A stretch of DNA of 64,000 nucleotides, from the NCBI GenBank assembly GCA_964036315.1, contig OZ038495.1:21637391-21701390 (forward strand). Direction: 5' to 3'. Position numbers and translations under genes: made by a program. A model generated the notes under the pieces. That model did no database searches, was not told the DNA's origin, and was given only the letters and a program-made list of their open reading frames with translations. The DNA is from Acanthosepion esculentum. Taxonomy: Eukaryota; Mollusca; Cephalopoda; Sepiida; Sepiidae. How positions within the stretch are numbered: the first letter of the stretch is position 1; each line of letters opens with the position of its first letter. Shown piece after piece: positions 22,880 through 35,890 of this stretch.

Positions 22880-24261
22880 CAATCATGGTATTTTGATGTA
22901 AACAAAATGCAAAATGAAACTGAATCTATTGCTTCTGTTGGATAATCAGCAATTCAAGGATACAATTGTCTTGATAACTATTATGTCAATCTGTATAGTT
23001 ACATAAAAATACTTTAGTATAGGTATCCTAAACTGGCCTTGTTTACACAGTGAAAATGTGTCAATGAAATTTAGAACTTTAGTGGATGAAATACTGGAGA
23101 AATTCAATACTTAAAAAAATAAATAAATAAAAAATAAAATAAAATTTTACTTTCTTGTAGAGAAATATCTTATCTTTAATAATCAGTTGTTTTAATTTCT
23201 GATGAAATTTGAATGGTCATAATTTGGTTGCTAATTGAGTTACAAAGATAAATTATGTAGCATTTTGCTTTGTCAAGATCTCTATATCTGTATTAAAAGT
23301 TTTTAGATATATTAAAACATTTATTTTGTGATACTGACTTTGTGATGTTTTGCTGTAATTGGTTTATTCTTTGCAGATATTAAGCTGAAGTTTTATGTAC
23401 TTTTTGTCGTTAAATTTTATATTGATAATTTTTTTAGCAGTAGAAAGTGCAGTAAGCTTGTAAAATCTATTTGCCTTTATTTTAAGGGAGAAGAGTAAAA
23501 TAAAAACTTAGTTTCTAAAATTCATGTGATGTATGCATTTCTAGACAAAGAAATATTAAACAATATTCCCACATGACTAATATCAAGCCGTATATACTGG
23601 TTGATTCCCCAAACCATATTTGAAGCCGACTTGAGAACAGTGTGAATGAAAAACACAAAATTCACAGCAATTAACAAACAGTAAATTGATTTACTTTTGT
23701 GCTTTGTATTACTCTTCAACTATACATCTAATAAGCAAATAAATAAAAATGTTAAAACACTGAAAATAACTGTAATATAAAAGCAAATTTTTATATGGTA
23801 TTTAATAGGTTAAATACTAAAGATGCTAGAGAATAATTATCATGGATGCAGAAGAGAAGTTTGTAGAATGTGCAGATAATGAAAGATTGATAGTCTTGCA
23901 GAGATTATTGTAACAAAAAATTGTCATGTAATAATCCAAGTCTTTGATATTCAATAAATGTCCATTTTAATGTATAACCCATTGCAGTTTTGTTGATATC
24001 ACACAATCAGCCAATAATTAAAAAATTATTACTCACTAAATTCAATATAAATATGATATGCAATATAATGAATACTTACTATAATGAAATTATGATAAGA
24101 TTGTTGAATTTATGTTTGTAATCTAAGGTCAACTACCTTGTGACCTAGGAGTTCTGATTGGCTAACTTCAAGAAAGCTGAAGTCTTATTGGTTGACAACT
24201 ATTACTTGAATCTAATTATTCTTCATGCAGTTTTTGACCTATGACAAAACATAAATGTGTG

Positions 24262-24309
<48 letters not shown>

Positions 24310-24750
24310 TTAAAATCATATTAAAAAGCAGTAAAAATAAGAAATCAGACAATAACTTGTGAATTTTTCATTTCTGATTGGACAAATTCATTTAATCATT
24401 TCTTAAATATCAAGCAAACTTAAACAAAATTGATTAAACAATTGACATGTCGATTCAGATGATCTAAGTGATTTCTGGTGTTGGTCCAGCTATGTTTAAT
24501 TCTACTTTATATGGATCTAGTAAAAGTAAAGTTCAACTTAAACATATGTTGATCCAACAGATCTTAATTGATTTAAATATATATCCTATGCTAAATCTGC
24601 TCTCTTAATATAGATATCAATTTGCATTGATTATATTACAATATTATTGTATTCAATATATTACCCATATTGTCATTAATACTTCTTTTAAACAAAGATT
24701 AATCTCTTTAGTTTAGCTTTAATAAATTCAAGTTGATCTAGTTTCTTGTT
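22880..24750. other. AT-rich stretch with one shared repeat and a (TA)n run
   Basis: Contains the repeat at 23190-23335 and a (TA)n run at 24267-24307. No coding similarity recognised. Confidence 0.6.
23190..23335 (+). repeat. Dispersed repeat, shared with 52700-52855
   Basis: The two segments share an ordered series of blocks: TTTGAATGGTC, TTGCTAATTG, AAGATAAATT, TTGTCAAGATCT and GTTTTTAGATATATT. Orientation is the same. No coding sense or termini are apparent. Confidence 0.65.
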
Positions 24751-24756
24751 CTATAT

Positions 24757-25190
24757 ATTTGATATTTTTTGTTTGTTTTTATTTCCCGACTTTTAGTGCC
24801 TTAACAAGTTGACTGCCAGAGGTCAATCATGAAATCCATTCTTCAAATACCAACTTTATAATAGCCAACTTAGGTAATAAAAACCAAAAATTTATTAATT
24901 GATTTATAGCTTTAACTGAAGTCTTAACATTGTTTTAACACTAAAAATATCACTGTAAATAAACTCATTGTTGGCGTGCACAGATGAAAATGTATCAGGA
25001 AATGCCAAGCACAAGATAACTCATAGTTGGTGTCATAATAAAAACTGCCAACTATGAGTTTTTTCATGGTTGGCAGTCAATGTATTCATTTCATTCCAAC
25101 GATCCATTCAATAAGTGGATCTCAATATAAACAGACACTTTTTTTTTTTTAAGAAAAAGTTAGTGTCAATCACAAGCAAAAGATAAAACA
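24757..25190. repeat. Dispersed repeat, copy 2 (uninterrupted, MITE core 24809-25080)
   Basis: Second copy of the repeat at 372-1405. The core starts TTGACTGCCA at 24809 and ends with its reverse complement at 25080, 272 bp. It is 11 bp longer than copy 1 because of one insert near 24930. The sequence continues straight into ATTCATTTCATTCC, showing the empty site for the solo LTR of copy 1. Confidence 0.8.
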
Positions 25191-27055
25191 GACAAGTTTA
25201 GATATTAAAAGTATGTCTGTTCTCAAGCAAAAAAATAAAAATTAAAAAATAAAATAAAGATATGATAATCAATATTTTCTATGATAGAAAAAGTAATGTA
25301 GCTGCAAGTTGAGTAGGTGAAACACATTGATTTAGCACTGGTGTCTAAAAATACTAATAAGTATAAACATGTGGCCTTCAGCACAAAAAATACTCCAAAG
25401 TTCCACAGTGAGTTCAGACTAAATGTGTGTTATGATTTTTTTTTTTAATTCTATTTAGTGATTAAATTTTAAAGAGGCTATTAAGCCATGCAATAGGACA
25501 CTGAAACTATTGAGTGGGTTCTTTAAATATTGAAGTATTACCACAGGGATTGTATATCTTATGATGATGACTGCAGATTACACAAATTTTTTATTCAATT
25601 TTTCTTTATGTAACAAATATACATAATTTAAAATTTGATATTGTGACAATGAAAAGTATTTTGTAACATAAATATTACAAACAAGTGATAAATGTTAATG
25701 TACTACTAATCAACAATTTTCAAAAAGCATCAAAACTTTAGTTTCTTATCAGTATGACTAAGAAAAACCATAGTCATATGAGGAATCACATTAGTGCCTT
25801 CCCTGAATATTTCTTTGCTACAATAACAATCTTCACTGAAATTATTTCTCTAGCATATGTGAGTAAAAACTTCTGAGAATATTTTGTCAATGAACAGCGA
25901 GAAAAATACAAAACACCATTTTTTGCTAATGTCATAAGAATGACAACCATCATGCAAATTGTAAGAATTTTATATCACATGTTTATCACAAGACTAGTAT
26001 CATTTTTCTCAGAAAATATGGTAATTAGAGCAATGGACTTAGACAAGAGATTTATATCACTTTTCAAGAATTTCATATTTTATCAAATTATATATCAAAT
26101 AAATATGCAGAAACAAGCATTTTGTTATATTATATAATCACAGAATATGCATAAAGATTACAAATCTAAAAATAAAACTAAGTAGATAAATAACTGTGTT
26201 CTACAAAACCACCATAAAATACTGTCTGTGGTGCTCAATATTACCATTTAGTATTATCCTATATTATAATGCCCCAAATCTATTCCATATCTGTTAATGG
26301 GATTAAGAGTTTAATACACCTAGAGCTTTTCTCTTTTAGATTAAAATATTATCAAAATCCTTGAGTAAATATAAGAAAAAAAATGTTCATCAGCTTTTTA
26401 AAAAAAAAAAAAAAGAAAAGTAAAATAGATCAAAATGATACCTGGAAATTAAAATTAAGGAACTAAAAAAGATTATGTCTTCCTTCACTGAAAGATTTGT
26501 AACAAACAATAGACTTTAATAATGAAAAACTTTATATTGAAGGACTAAGGTCACCTCATTTGAATTTAGTCCCATGAACGTTTTCTATAGAATTGATTCA
26601 TTAAATCTTTATTAAAACTTCTAAACTTTACTTCCATTTTTTTAAACTAAGACAATTTTTAACTAACAGAAGGATACAGCAGATTTAAAAATATATAGTT
26701 AACCTATTTAAGTTTCCATGAAATTTTAACAATTTATCAACTTAAGTACTCATAATCCTTTGCACTGAAGAGGTCAAAAATATTAAAAAGTTATGCCTCT
26801 ATCACTTTCACATTATTTAAATTCTATTGGTAGGATACATGTATAAAAAAAAAAAAATTTGTAATCCAAGATTTAAAGTTTGCTCTTACATTGAAAATTG
26901 ATAATTCAGTTTAATTTGCAGTGATGCAATGTTTTTCAAACCATGGGAACAAATTAGACTGAACATAAGCTGAAAAAAACAAGCTTGTGACATAATTTTA
27001 TATTCATGAAATCAACTTGTATTGAGCAAAGGTGAAGAACAGTTTCTAAAAAAAA
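25191..27055. other. AT-rich non-coding stretch
   Basis: No gene or repeat recognised beyond short homopolymers (for example A14 near 26400). Frames are short and random-looking. Confidence 0.6.
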
Positions 27056-27058
27056 GTA

Positions 27059-27350
27059 AAGGCACATGGCACAGTGGATAAAGGTGTTAGTTAGATCCGA
27101 TGACAGGACCCAAAGAGTGTGATTTCAATACCTGGTTAAGGCAGTGGAGAACTTGGAGAGGGGAATTAACAGGAGATAACTGATAACTGACATCCATTAG
27201 ACATGGCAACAGTCTACCCCCAGCGAGCGAAATAAAGGGTTCAGTTCGACATTCTAACCACCTGAAGAAGGCTGGAGTGTACAACAGACAAAACGTGATA
27301 AATACGGCAACAAAGATGAGGACAACAGTCCAAATAATGTAAATAGTGTA
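27059..27350 (+). mobile_element. tRNA-derived SINE with distinct central domain
   Basis: The head, GGCACAGTGGATAAAGG...GTGATTTCAATACC, is tRNA-like, with an A box (AGTGGATAAAGG) and a B box (GATTTCAATACC) about 45 bases apart. A less AT-rich body follows, containing CCACCTGAAGAAGGCTGGA and ACAACAGACAAAACG, then GATGAGGACAACA. Cephalopod SINEs are known to share a conserved central domain and this body may be one, but I cannot confirm it without comparison. Confidence 0.6.
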
Positions 27351-28124
27351 AGTAAAATGAATGTTTTAAATTATCTGAAAAATACTACAAAAGACTGAGG
27401 ATTGAATAAGTTTCTATTTGGATAGAGACAAATACTTACTTAAAAGCTAACTTGAAATACCAATAAAGAAAATTTTTGCAGTAATTATTAAAATAACAAA
27501 AGAGACTAATTATGTCCCTTGGATCTCACTAAATAGATTATTTTGGTTACAACACGTGTCCTCTCCAATACAATAGATTCATAATAATAATGATTTGTTA
27601 ATGTATCTTAGTAGGAAAGCAAATTATAACCAACCAATCAAGTATTAAATACAAATCAAACAAAAATAAGTATTTGTTTTACCTTCACTTCTTGAATTTT
27701 CAAAATTTGCATCTTCAAAATAAATATTAATAAAGAAAGTGGCCATCAAACCAGATCAAAGAAAAAAATAAAAAGATGTGTAAATCATGATTCTTACCTT
27801 TTTTTTCTTGTCCCACTGCAATATATGCACATGATGTTGCTAAGTAATGAGAACAACCAAACTGCCCAGTGTGATGCAAGTGAATTACTGTGTCAGTTTC
27901 ATCATTATTTTTCAAACAGAGCAATTGTTATGGAAACACAAAAAGTGTCCTCCAGAGAAAATAAATTCAAATTATTGGTTCCTTAAAAATGTTCGAGATC
28001 AGGAATCCTTTGGTTCAAATTCTTTGATATTGAAGATGAAAATAATTCTACATTGAGTGTAACTAGTCCAAACTGCTTTCAATTTTGAGTAGTGCAAAAT
28101 TTACAAAGATTAAGAAAAACTTTT

Positions 28125-28180
<56 letters not shown>

Positions 28181-29470
28181 AGTAATTTGTAGCAGAGAAG
28201 TTGAATGAAAAGAAGACAAAATATTCTGAATAACAAAGTATAGGAAATTCAGCAAATAGATCTTAAAAAAGCAGTGAAAGCAGAACAGTTGTAGCAGATT
28301 TTGCAAAAGGAAGTAAAAACCAGAGAGAGGAATTCCTTTTTTGACTTTAAGGCAATTACCAAGCTCCCTACAATGTGGTCTGTAGACCCAACAGTTTCAA
28401 ATGATAATTGTGGCATTGAACCAGATGGAAATATATTTAGTCTAATATCAACTTTCATTGTCAGATTGTAATCAATAAATACAAGGATTAATAGCTTCAA
28501 GGATAATCTGGGTTTCTTATATAAATCCACAACACACTATAGACAATGTGTTCAAACAAATAAAATTTGAGTTAAATTTTCATTCAATATTCATCTTCAT
28601 GTAATTCATGATAGTAATAGTTAAAAAAAAAAAATTAAAAAAAAATGATAGTGCCTTAAAAGAATTTGCCCCATTACATTTGAAATACATTTTATAACAT
28701 TAAGTGGAGGCAGGTTTTAAAACTTCTCTCCTCAAATCCTTCTCAAGGATGCATAATCACTCCTAAATGCTATTTATCCAATCACAATCAACTTCTAGGA
28801 GTTGAATTAAAACATCATATGTTGTCACTTTTTGTAACAACATTTAACAGATTTTATTTCAGTTTCCAAGTTATAATTTGGTGATATTACTAAATAGTTA
28901 CTCAGCAAAAAGAAAAGATCGAAAATGACAACCAAAATGGCGTTTCTGCATCAATGCTCATATCTCTGGTTCAATTAGTTTCAAAGAGAAAATCAAATTT
29001 TGTCTGATATATCTTCAAATTAGAATGGAAAATATACATATGTACATTATAAAAATGATTTTCATTTTAAATAGAATTGCTTTGTTCCTTTGTTGATAAA
29101 GTTTTGGTTTAGAACTGCTTTTAACTGAAATTATTATCGTCAAGATGATTTGATATGAACAGACAAATTGTAAGCAACTTTAGTATTTTTATCACTCTCT
29201 GTGCTTCAGTTGACATACACAAAAATAATGCATTGCCAGTCAATCATTATTACCATTAATATATACCCCAAAATTTTACAAATTGAATTAAGGAGCACAC
29301 TTATAAATTAGTTTGAAAGTGCATACAATAAGTAAAAAAGGTTAAGTAATCTTTAGTGGAAATTAAACATGCCTGCACTTGATTTAAAAAGCAAAACACT
29401 AAAGGAATTCTTTCATAAAAATTTATGGCAACATGACAATTGACCATCATAGACATGGAAGGTGATATCA
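27351..29470. other. AT-rich non-coding stretch with (TA)n
   Basis: Holds a (TA)n run at 28131-28174 next to a T-run. Nothing else identified. Short frames here show no known motif. Confidence 0.6.
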
Positions 29471-29479
29471 AAACATCTG

Positions 29480-29740
29480 AGCTTAAGATCCTCATCAGTA
29501 TGATTAGAGCCATCATTTGAAAATGGAAGGAACATGGTTTGATTACCAATCTGCCTCTAAAAGAACACCTTTATAAAGTAAGTGAACAAGTAGCTGGATT
29601 CATTTGCCAAAACGTAATGCACAAGTCATTCACAACTTAAAGAAAACTTTAGAAGCATCTACTGGTGACAAACACAGAAGTGAGCAAACAGGACATCCGA
29701 GGGATAATAAAACATTAGTTTGGGACGACTGGTTAAATTT
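29480..29740 (+). pseudogene. Tc1-like transposase, N-terminal piece
   Basis: Translates to IRAII-KWKEHGLITNLP, the helix-turn-helix segment of a Tc1 transposase (norm: IRKWKEH..xxNxPRxG), then SEQVAGFI and ALEASTGDKH-like traces in shifted frames. The matching C-terminal half of a similar Tc1 lies at 30580-31260, so both may come from one element split by about 850 bp of AT-rich DNA. Confidence 0.5.
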
Positions 29741-30579
29741 TAAGGGACAATGCTGAAACAATACAATATTTTAAATTAAAATTCTATTATATTTATTCTA
29801 AAATCAACTAATTCCTTAAAAAAAAAATAAATAAATGAAGCACTCTCAAAGGAAAACTGGTAAATAAAACCCAAATGAAAAATGAAGGGTTTAAATTTAG
29901 GTATTTGTAAAATCTCTAAATGTGAAAACAAATTAATATCTACTTGTAAGAATTAATTTTGCTTTAATAAGCAAAGCATAAAATTACATTTTCTGTCAAT
30001 TTTTTGTTAAAAAAAACTTTAATAAAACTTTAACAATCATTTGTTTCCTGCTGATCATAAACTAAATTGAAAATGCAAGGGAGAATTACAAACAAACTCC
30101 ACAATATAGCCATGCTGCAAGGTAAGTAATTGTAAATGAAAATGTTTTGATTGTGAATAATTAGAAGATGATAGTATCCTGCATATAGAAAATTAAAGCA
30201 TAGAGCACAATTCTTAAATTAAAGTATGAAAATTAATTAATAAGATCATTTCTGTATAAAATTATTCACAGAGATTTGACTAAAATGTTTAAATAAAAAT
30301 AAAGTTGTGATTTTTATAAAAATTACAAAAATAAAATTTAACTAATTTATTTTTGTATTTATTCATTTTTAAACTTGATATTTAACTGCAACCTGCACTA
30401 CTTTCATTAAAAGACAAATTTTGGAATAGTAGTTGCAAGGCACAGAGACCAGAATTTAAAGATTTGAATGGATTAAAATAAATATTTCTTCAATATTTTA
30501 ATGCTTTTATTATGTTACCAACAACTATAAATGATAAAAAAAGAAAAATTCAGTATGATGGTGAAAATAGTTAGTCTGG

Positions 30580-31260
30580 AACCCTGTGAACAAGGACACA
30601 ATTAGTCAGACATTCATAGAAAGACCCCTGTGTTGAAGCCCAGGCAAATAAAGGCTCATCTACACACAATCCATTATTATCTTGAGAAGTCAGCTTCATT
30701 CTAGAACAAAATATTATTGACTGACAAAACTGAAATCAAACTCTTTGGTGGAAAAACTGGAGAGAAGATATTTTATCTGACCCTCAAAATACTGTTAAAC
30801 ATAGTGGTAGAATTATGATTTTGGGTTGTTTTTCCTCCAATTGTACAATCACATTACATATCACTGAAGAAACATTGACTAATGCAATGTATTGTGAAAT
30901 ATTGCAGAAAAACATGCTTCAACCTGTTGAATTTTTCAACACGATAATAATCCTAAGCATACTGCAGTGAAAATTAAACTGTGGTTTCAGATTTGAAAAA
31001 AAAAAAAAAAAAAGTTTTGGAGTGATTAAATCTCATAGAAAATCTGTAAGAGATTAAACTTAAAGATTATCAGAGAAATCTCCAAGACTTAAGTAACTAA
31101 GGTGATTTGTTAACAGGAGTGAAATAAAAATTGGTGGTTATTTCTACAAGAAGATTACATTATTCCAAATTCCTGGCATATCAAGTTACAAATAATCTTT
31201 CTCAGATAAGGTATAAACTGTGAGAAATTGTCCAAAGTTCATTTTGGAAGTTTTCGACTT
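30580..31260 (+). pseudogene. Tc1-like transposase, C-terminal half
   Basis: Landmarks in order: LLTDKTEIKLFGG (first catalytic Asp, norm WTDETKIELFG), NTVKHSGRIMILGCFSS (norm VKHGGGSIMLWGCFSS), LTNAMYCEILQKNML, and QHDNNPKHTAVK (second Asp). After an A18 run a weak NLIENL Glu motif and a decayed tail follow. Several frameshifts. The spacing of the acidic residues cannot be counted reliably across the A-run. Confidence 0.85.
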
Positions 31261-33050
31261 TCTTAAGTCATCATCCAGGTAAGTATTTACCATTTCAGTT
31301 CAAGTTTTAGGTTAGTAACAATAAGAGAAATAATTTTCTTAATAAATCCTGCATCCAATAATTTTGCATGCCAGTGAATATGGCAGTGTTAGCTAATAAC
31401 TTCAAGTGCATCAATAACCAACCTGCCATACCCGATTCATAGCAAAATAAATTTATTATTGCCCACTGCCAAGTGCACACTAAGTTAGGCAAAATTTAAA
31501 AAAAATTCAAATAGAAATTTTATTATCTCAACTGTTGCATTGTAAATGCTACTTAATGTATAATTTACTTAAAAAAGATAAACTTCTCTTAAAATACTCA
31601 AGACAAGTGATTTATTACAATTACTGTAAACTTGAATATACATAACTACACAACTAATTAGAAACATTAGTACACTGGATAGTTTCAATCTTTCCCACTT
31701 GTAGAGGTGGAATTAGCCAGTATACATGATGCAATAGGTAAAGAGCTAGTGTAGCTGTAACAGTTTTGGGATTTAACAGTTTGACCAAAGAATGTTGATC
31801 CACAAGGATGGGGTGCTATCTCTAGGGTGTCAACTAATTTAGATTAATGATATTAAGAGTATATAAAAAAATATATATTAGTTCCAGACAGTAGGCACTC
31901 ATAAGTAATGAAGTATAGAACTACTAACTGCTGGAGTGAAGAAATTGGTGTCAGTTACATGCTTAACAAACCATAATAAACAAGACTATGATAGTCAATA
32001 AAATGAAAAAAAAAAAAAAAAATATTCTTTCTTTGGAGCTTGGTACCAAATGGTCTGCGGCCTGGTGGTTGGAGCCATTGATATATAGGATACATTACAG
32101 ACCTCACTAAATTTCCTGCATACCCAAGAAACCCTACTCAGTTATGGATATCCCTGAAATGTGCCTGGATAGATAAATCAATGCAAAAACATCACCTTGT
32201 AAATTTCACATCATGCAGTAGCCATTATTCAAGTGAAAGGAGGAGCTACATATTAGAGAGCTGTTTCTAATATTTTTGACCCTTTAGTTTATAAACAAAT
32301 AGCGAGCAGAGATATCGAAACTTTATATTACATCAGTAGAAATCGACATGTGCATGCTTGTATAAAATGTATGCACATATCAATAAATGTATTTGGTACT
32401 TCTCACATTATAACTATCTTACTTGAACCTTTTCACTGCTGCTTTTTCCCCAACATTGTCAAGATACACCATAAAAATCATTCTTTCAAATCTCAGAAAT
32501 TAAAATTCAGAAAATTTAAAACATTCAATTGTCATCAGCTCTGAAAATGAAAACAAGAAACAAAACAATAAAGAGGCCAAGGTACAGATGATAAAACAAT
32601 TGTGCAGTTGAAAATAAATATCACTAGTGACTCCTTATGAGTAACAGAAATTATACATTTAATAGCCCCATTCTGTCACTAATGCTTGTAGAAATCATCC
32701 ATTTTTATTTTCAATGTACAGTGTATAAAGACTGAGAAATGAAACAAGCTAAAAATAATTTTAAGTAAAAAAAAAAATTGTGTTTAATGTCTGCTTCAGT
32801 AAAATGGAAAAAACTTAAAATGTTAAATCTTTTCATTTGTACCCTCTTGCTTTTTTAAATAAAGACCTGCATTCATACTTATATTGCAATATTTTGTTAA
32901 ACTCTTTATAATTCAAGAACTTACAAAGAACTTATTCACTCATTAATTTAAGAATTATGATTCATCAGAAAATTCAAATGGCACCACCTTGAAATTTTCA
33001 CAGGTACTACTAGTTTAGTTTATTAGAGTAGAAAATGACTAAGTAGTGGA
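31261..33050. other. AT-rich stretch, unclassified repeats possible
   Basis: A patch at 31680-31850 and another at 32030-32200 are less AT-rich and look like old repeat remnants, the second preceded by an A18 run. I could not place either. No coding sense found. Confidence 0.5.
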
Positions 33051-33054
33051 GTAG

Positions 33055-33355
33055 TATGTGGGCAGTGTAGTGATTATTGATACAGGAAATTCCGACTTAG
33101 TCTGTTGTGTTAACTTTCACAAAAATAGCCTTGGAAAAGGGAAGAATCCATCTCTTCTCCCTGCAGCTATGGCAGACTGGACTGTCAAGACTTGCTTGGA
33201 TGATATCCAGTCAAGAAGGAGGACAATAAAACTGTAGAGAAAGCAGTGGAAAACCACTCCACTATCTTTCCCATGGTAATTTAAAAAAATCTGTAGAAAG
33301 CCATGATCCCTTTATCCTGAAGGGTTATGGCATTAAGAAAAAAAAAAAAAAAAGT
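33055..33355 (+). mobile_element. SINE-like retroposon with poly(A) tail
   Basis: A relatively GC-rich body, including GGAAAACCACTCCACTATC and TTTCCCATGGTAA, ends in the imperfect hairpin GCCATGATCCCTT...AAGGGTTATGGC and an A-rich tail (33335-33353). The GGxAAACCAC motif is common near the 3' end of LINE-mobilised SINEs. A clear tRNA head was not found. Confidence 0.5.
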
Positions 33356-33554
33356 CAGCAGACAGTAATAAGACAAAACGTTTCCCATGTGTACTGGCTT
33401 CATTTGGAATTGACACTAAAAGACAACTGTGATTAGTGCTCTATCTATCCTGGTAGAATTTGTTGTATTAATGAAATGAAAATTTGCTCCATTTGTTTTG
33501 TTTTTTTTAAAAACCCACCTGCAAAATGATGAATCACATATAGTGTAGTGATTG

Positions 33555-33910
33555 ATTCATTTTCTTTACAGTTTATCAACCTTTTGCAGGTTATTTAAAG
33601 CTAGAAAATATTTCTACATAGCAAGAATTTTTTTTTTTTTTTTGAGGTAATGATTTTAGTGATACAAATCTTACTAATTAACCCATAGTTGGGGAGTGGA
33701 GGTGGATTCATACCTTTCCCAAAGGTATTTGCACATAGGTGAATATAACAAACCCAACTAGGATTGAAACTCAGCTCTCTGATTAACAATTCCAAGCGAT
33801 TATCCATTATACAACACACAAAGCCAAGCAGTCAGCCATCCAGACTCAACTTTGCTTAACTTTGGTGATCGTACGGGAACTGGTGTTTCAACATGATGTG
33901 GCCATAATCC
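33555..33910 (-). mobile_element. Composite 5S rRNA-tRNA SINE, copy 1
   Basis: Read on the minus strand from 33910. The first ~85 bases match animal 5S rRNA, for example GGCCACATCATGTTGAAA, CGATCACCAAAGTTAAGCA and GGATGGCTGAC (5S: GATCACCGAAGTTAAGCA, GGATGGGTGACC), with a small deletion. From 33824 a tRNA-Arg-like segment follows: GTATAATGGATAA (A-box region) and GAGTTTCAATCC (B box). A tail common to all copies ends CTGCAAAAGGTTGATAAACTGTAAAG. Both 5S and tRNA internal promoter elements would be present. Shared with 61640-62112 and 62222-62562. Confidence 0.8.
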
Positions 33911-33925
33911 AGTAGTAGTAATAGT

Positions 33926-34050
33926 GGTAATACTAATTATGACATTGATGATAAGGATACAGGTAACTTTACAAGGCTATCACTGAATACAACAGGTTGT
34001 AGGCAATTTAATCCAAGTTACATTTAACAACCTGCTAAGAGTATTATAAA

Positions 34051-34094
<44 letters not shown>

Positions 34095-35235
34095 TTCCTT
34101 GAGATTATATATATATGTATATATAAAATGGTGAAAGAATTAATTCATAAAATGTACAGTTATATATCTTTATTTGTAAAAGATATACATCAATACTGAA
34201 GAGATGAATTTAATAAAATGTAATTTTTCATTAACTCTTAACTTCATGGAAGAAATCTCACTTCACTGCTTTGTAAGGGTTTTTAAGAAGAAAGGCAAAA
34301 GAATGTGTCATGTAAAATTCTACGTCACACTGGTATAATCCTCTTCTACCAAGTAAATATCCTTAGAATTTTAAAGACATTTAACACATTTAATCATAGA
34401 AGAAAACATGTAGTAATATAAACTTCTAGAGATTAACAGCAGCATCATGGCTTTATAAACAGATTTGTAAATGCCTGTCAGTCAAGGATGCATTATTTAT
34501 TGTGCAAACATTAAAACTGACATATTAGCCAGAGTGGCATGGTCTGTTCTATTTTTAAGCAAGATTAAGACTCATTAGAAAAAAAAAAATCAATTTTAAA
34601 TACTTAAATAGCTTTATAAACTATCATAATCAAAAAATAAACTTTTCCAATTGAATAAATAAAAAGCCTGGGTTCAAAATCAGGGTTTTATAACACTTTT
34701 CATTATATTTGATGATGTAACCGAATATATATAACACAAACAAACACACATGGTATCTCACATTATTAGCCACTTTATTTGCTATCAATGTCTAAAGTAA
34801 ATACATTTGAATCTGGATGAAGGCAATATCTCTGCACATTTAGGATGAAAACCAGTTTGTTGTGTTGATGTAAATAAATAGTAGCCATTTATTTCAAAAT
34901 CTCAAATTAATAGCCATGTTGCAAGTTTAAAGCTTTATGCTGATGATAAAAAAATAATATTTAATAACTTCAGATTTTTCAAAATGCAAAACAATGCTGG
35001 AAATTGAAAAAGATGGTCAGTCAATAGCATTAAACTGTGAAAAAAATCTGAAGACCTTGGATGAGAGATTTATGTCTGGTGAGAGCAAGTTGTGTAACTT
35101 ATCTTTGTATCAAGAGAGAATTTATAAAAAAATCCATCTTTGTCAAGCTATAAAAGTTTTAAGCATCATAACAGCTAGAAAGTATTGAATAGCACCAGAT
35201 GTCAGATCCTAAATCAAGTGGCAAAAATGAATAAG
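33926..35235. other. AT-rich non-coding stretch
   Basis: Contains a (TA)n run (34053-34086) and nothing else I can identify. Confidence 0.6.
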
Positions 35236-35239
35236 ACTG

Positions 35240-35890
35240 ATCACTAGGTCTCCTTTAAAAGAAAGTCAAATGAAACAGGCAACAGAATACATGAAGACAG
35301 AGTTTTTAACCATTCTTTTCATCAACAAATGCTAACTCAATGGGCTAGGGAGATGGAGCAAAGGTGAATGGTTACTTTTGGAAACTGACCTCACAGGTTG
35401 AGAAAATCAAGATGGCAAAGATAGTATGATGTTCTGAGGTGAGATTATAGGACATGAAATAGTGAGCTCAGGGTGAGTTCAGATGGTGTTAGGATGACAA
35501 CTCAAATACATATTGATTTTTAAAGGCACACATGGAACCATGATTCAAGAAGAAGTGAAATGCTTTTATTTCAGAAAGATTATTATTTGTATGTATGACA
35601 ATGCTCCATTATATCTGGCAAAAAAGAAAAAAAAAAAGACTAATAAATGCCTGAATAAAATGATATTCATTTGATGAAGTAGCTGACCTGCTCACCCAAA
35701 CTTATCCAATTGCAAACTTGTGGAGCATTCTGAATGGGAATATTCACATTGGCAGATGACAATTTACCAGCAAAGATGCACTCTGAAATACTGTGCAGTC
35801 CATTTCATATGAACAAATACAACTGCTTCCAAAATTCGTGGATGAATGACTTCTAAATAACTTATCTGTAGCTTAATGGCCGAGATGAAT
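35240..35890 (+). pseudogene. Tc1/mariner-superfamily transposase, decayed
   Basis: Readable pieces in order: MMFWGEIIGHEIVSSG near 35430 (norm VMFWGxxxxxGxGxL), CMYDNAPLYLAKK near 35600 (second catalytic Asp), and, in other frames, a SPK..NCKLVEH / ENLWSIL region near 35720 with the catalytic Glu. FTSKDAL and a C-terminal LSVA-WPR tail follow. It is a different family from the Tc1 copies at 1.5 and 30.6 kb. Broken by stops and frameshifts throughout. Confidence 0.7.

Noticed and set aside
31690..31810. Possible tRNA-like head (AGGTAAAGAGCTAG...)
   Set aside because: The A box is weak, no good B box follows at the right distance, and no tail is visible.
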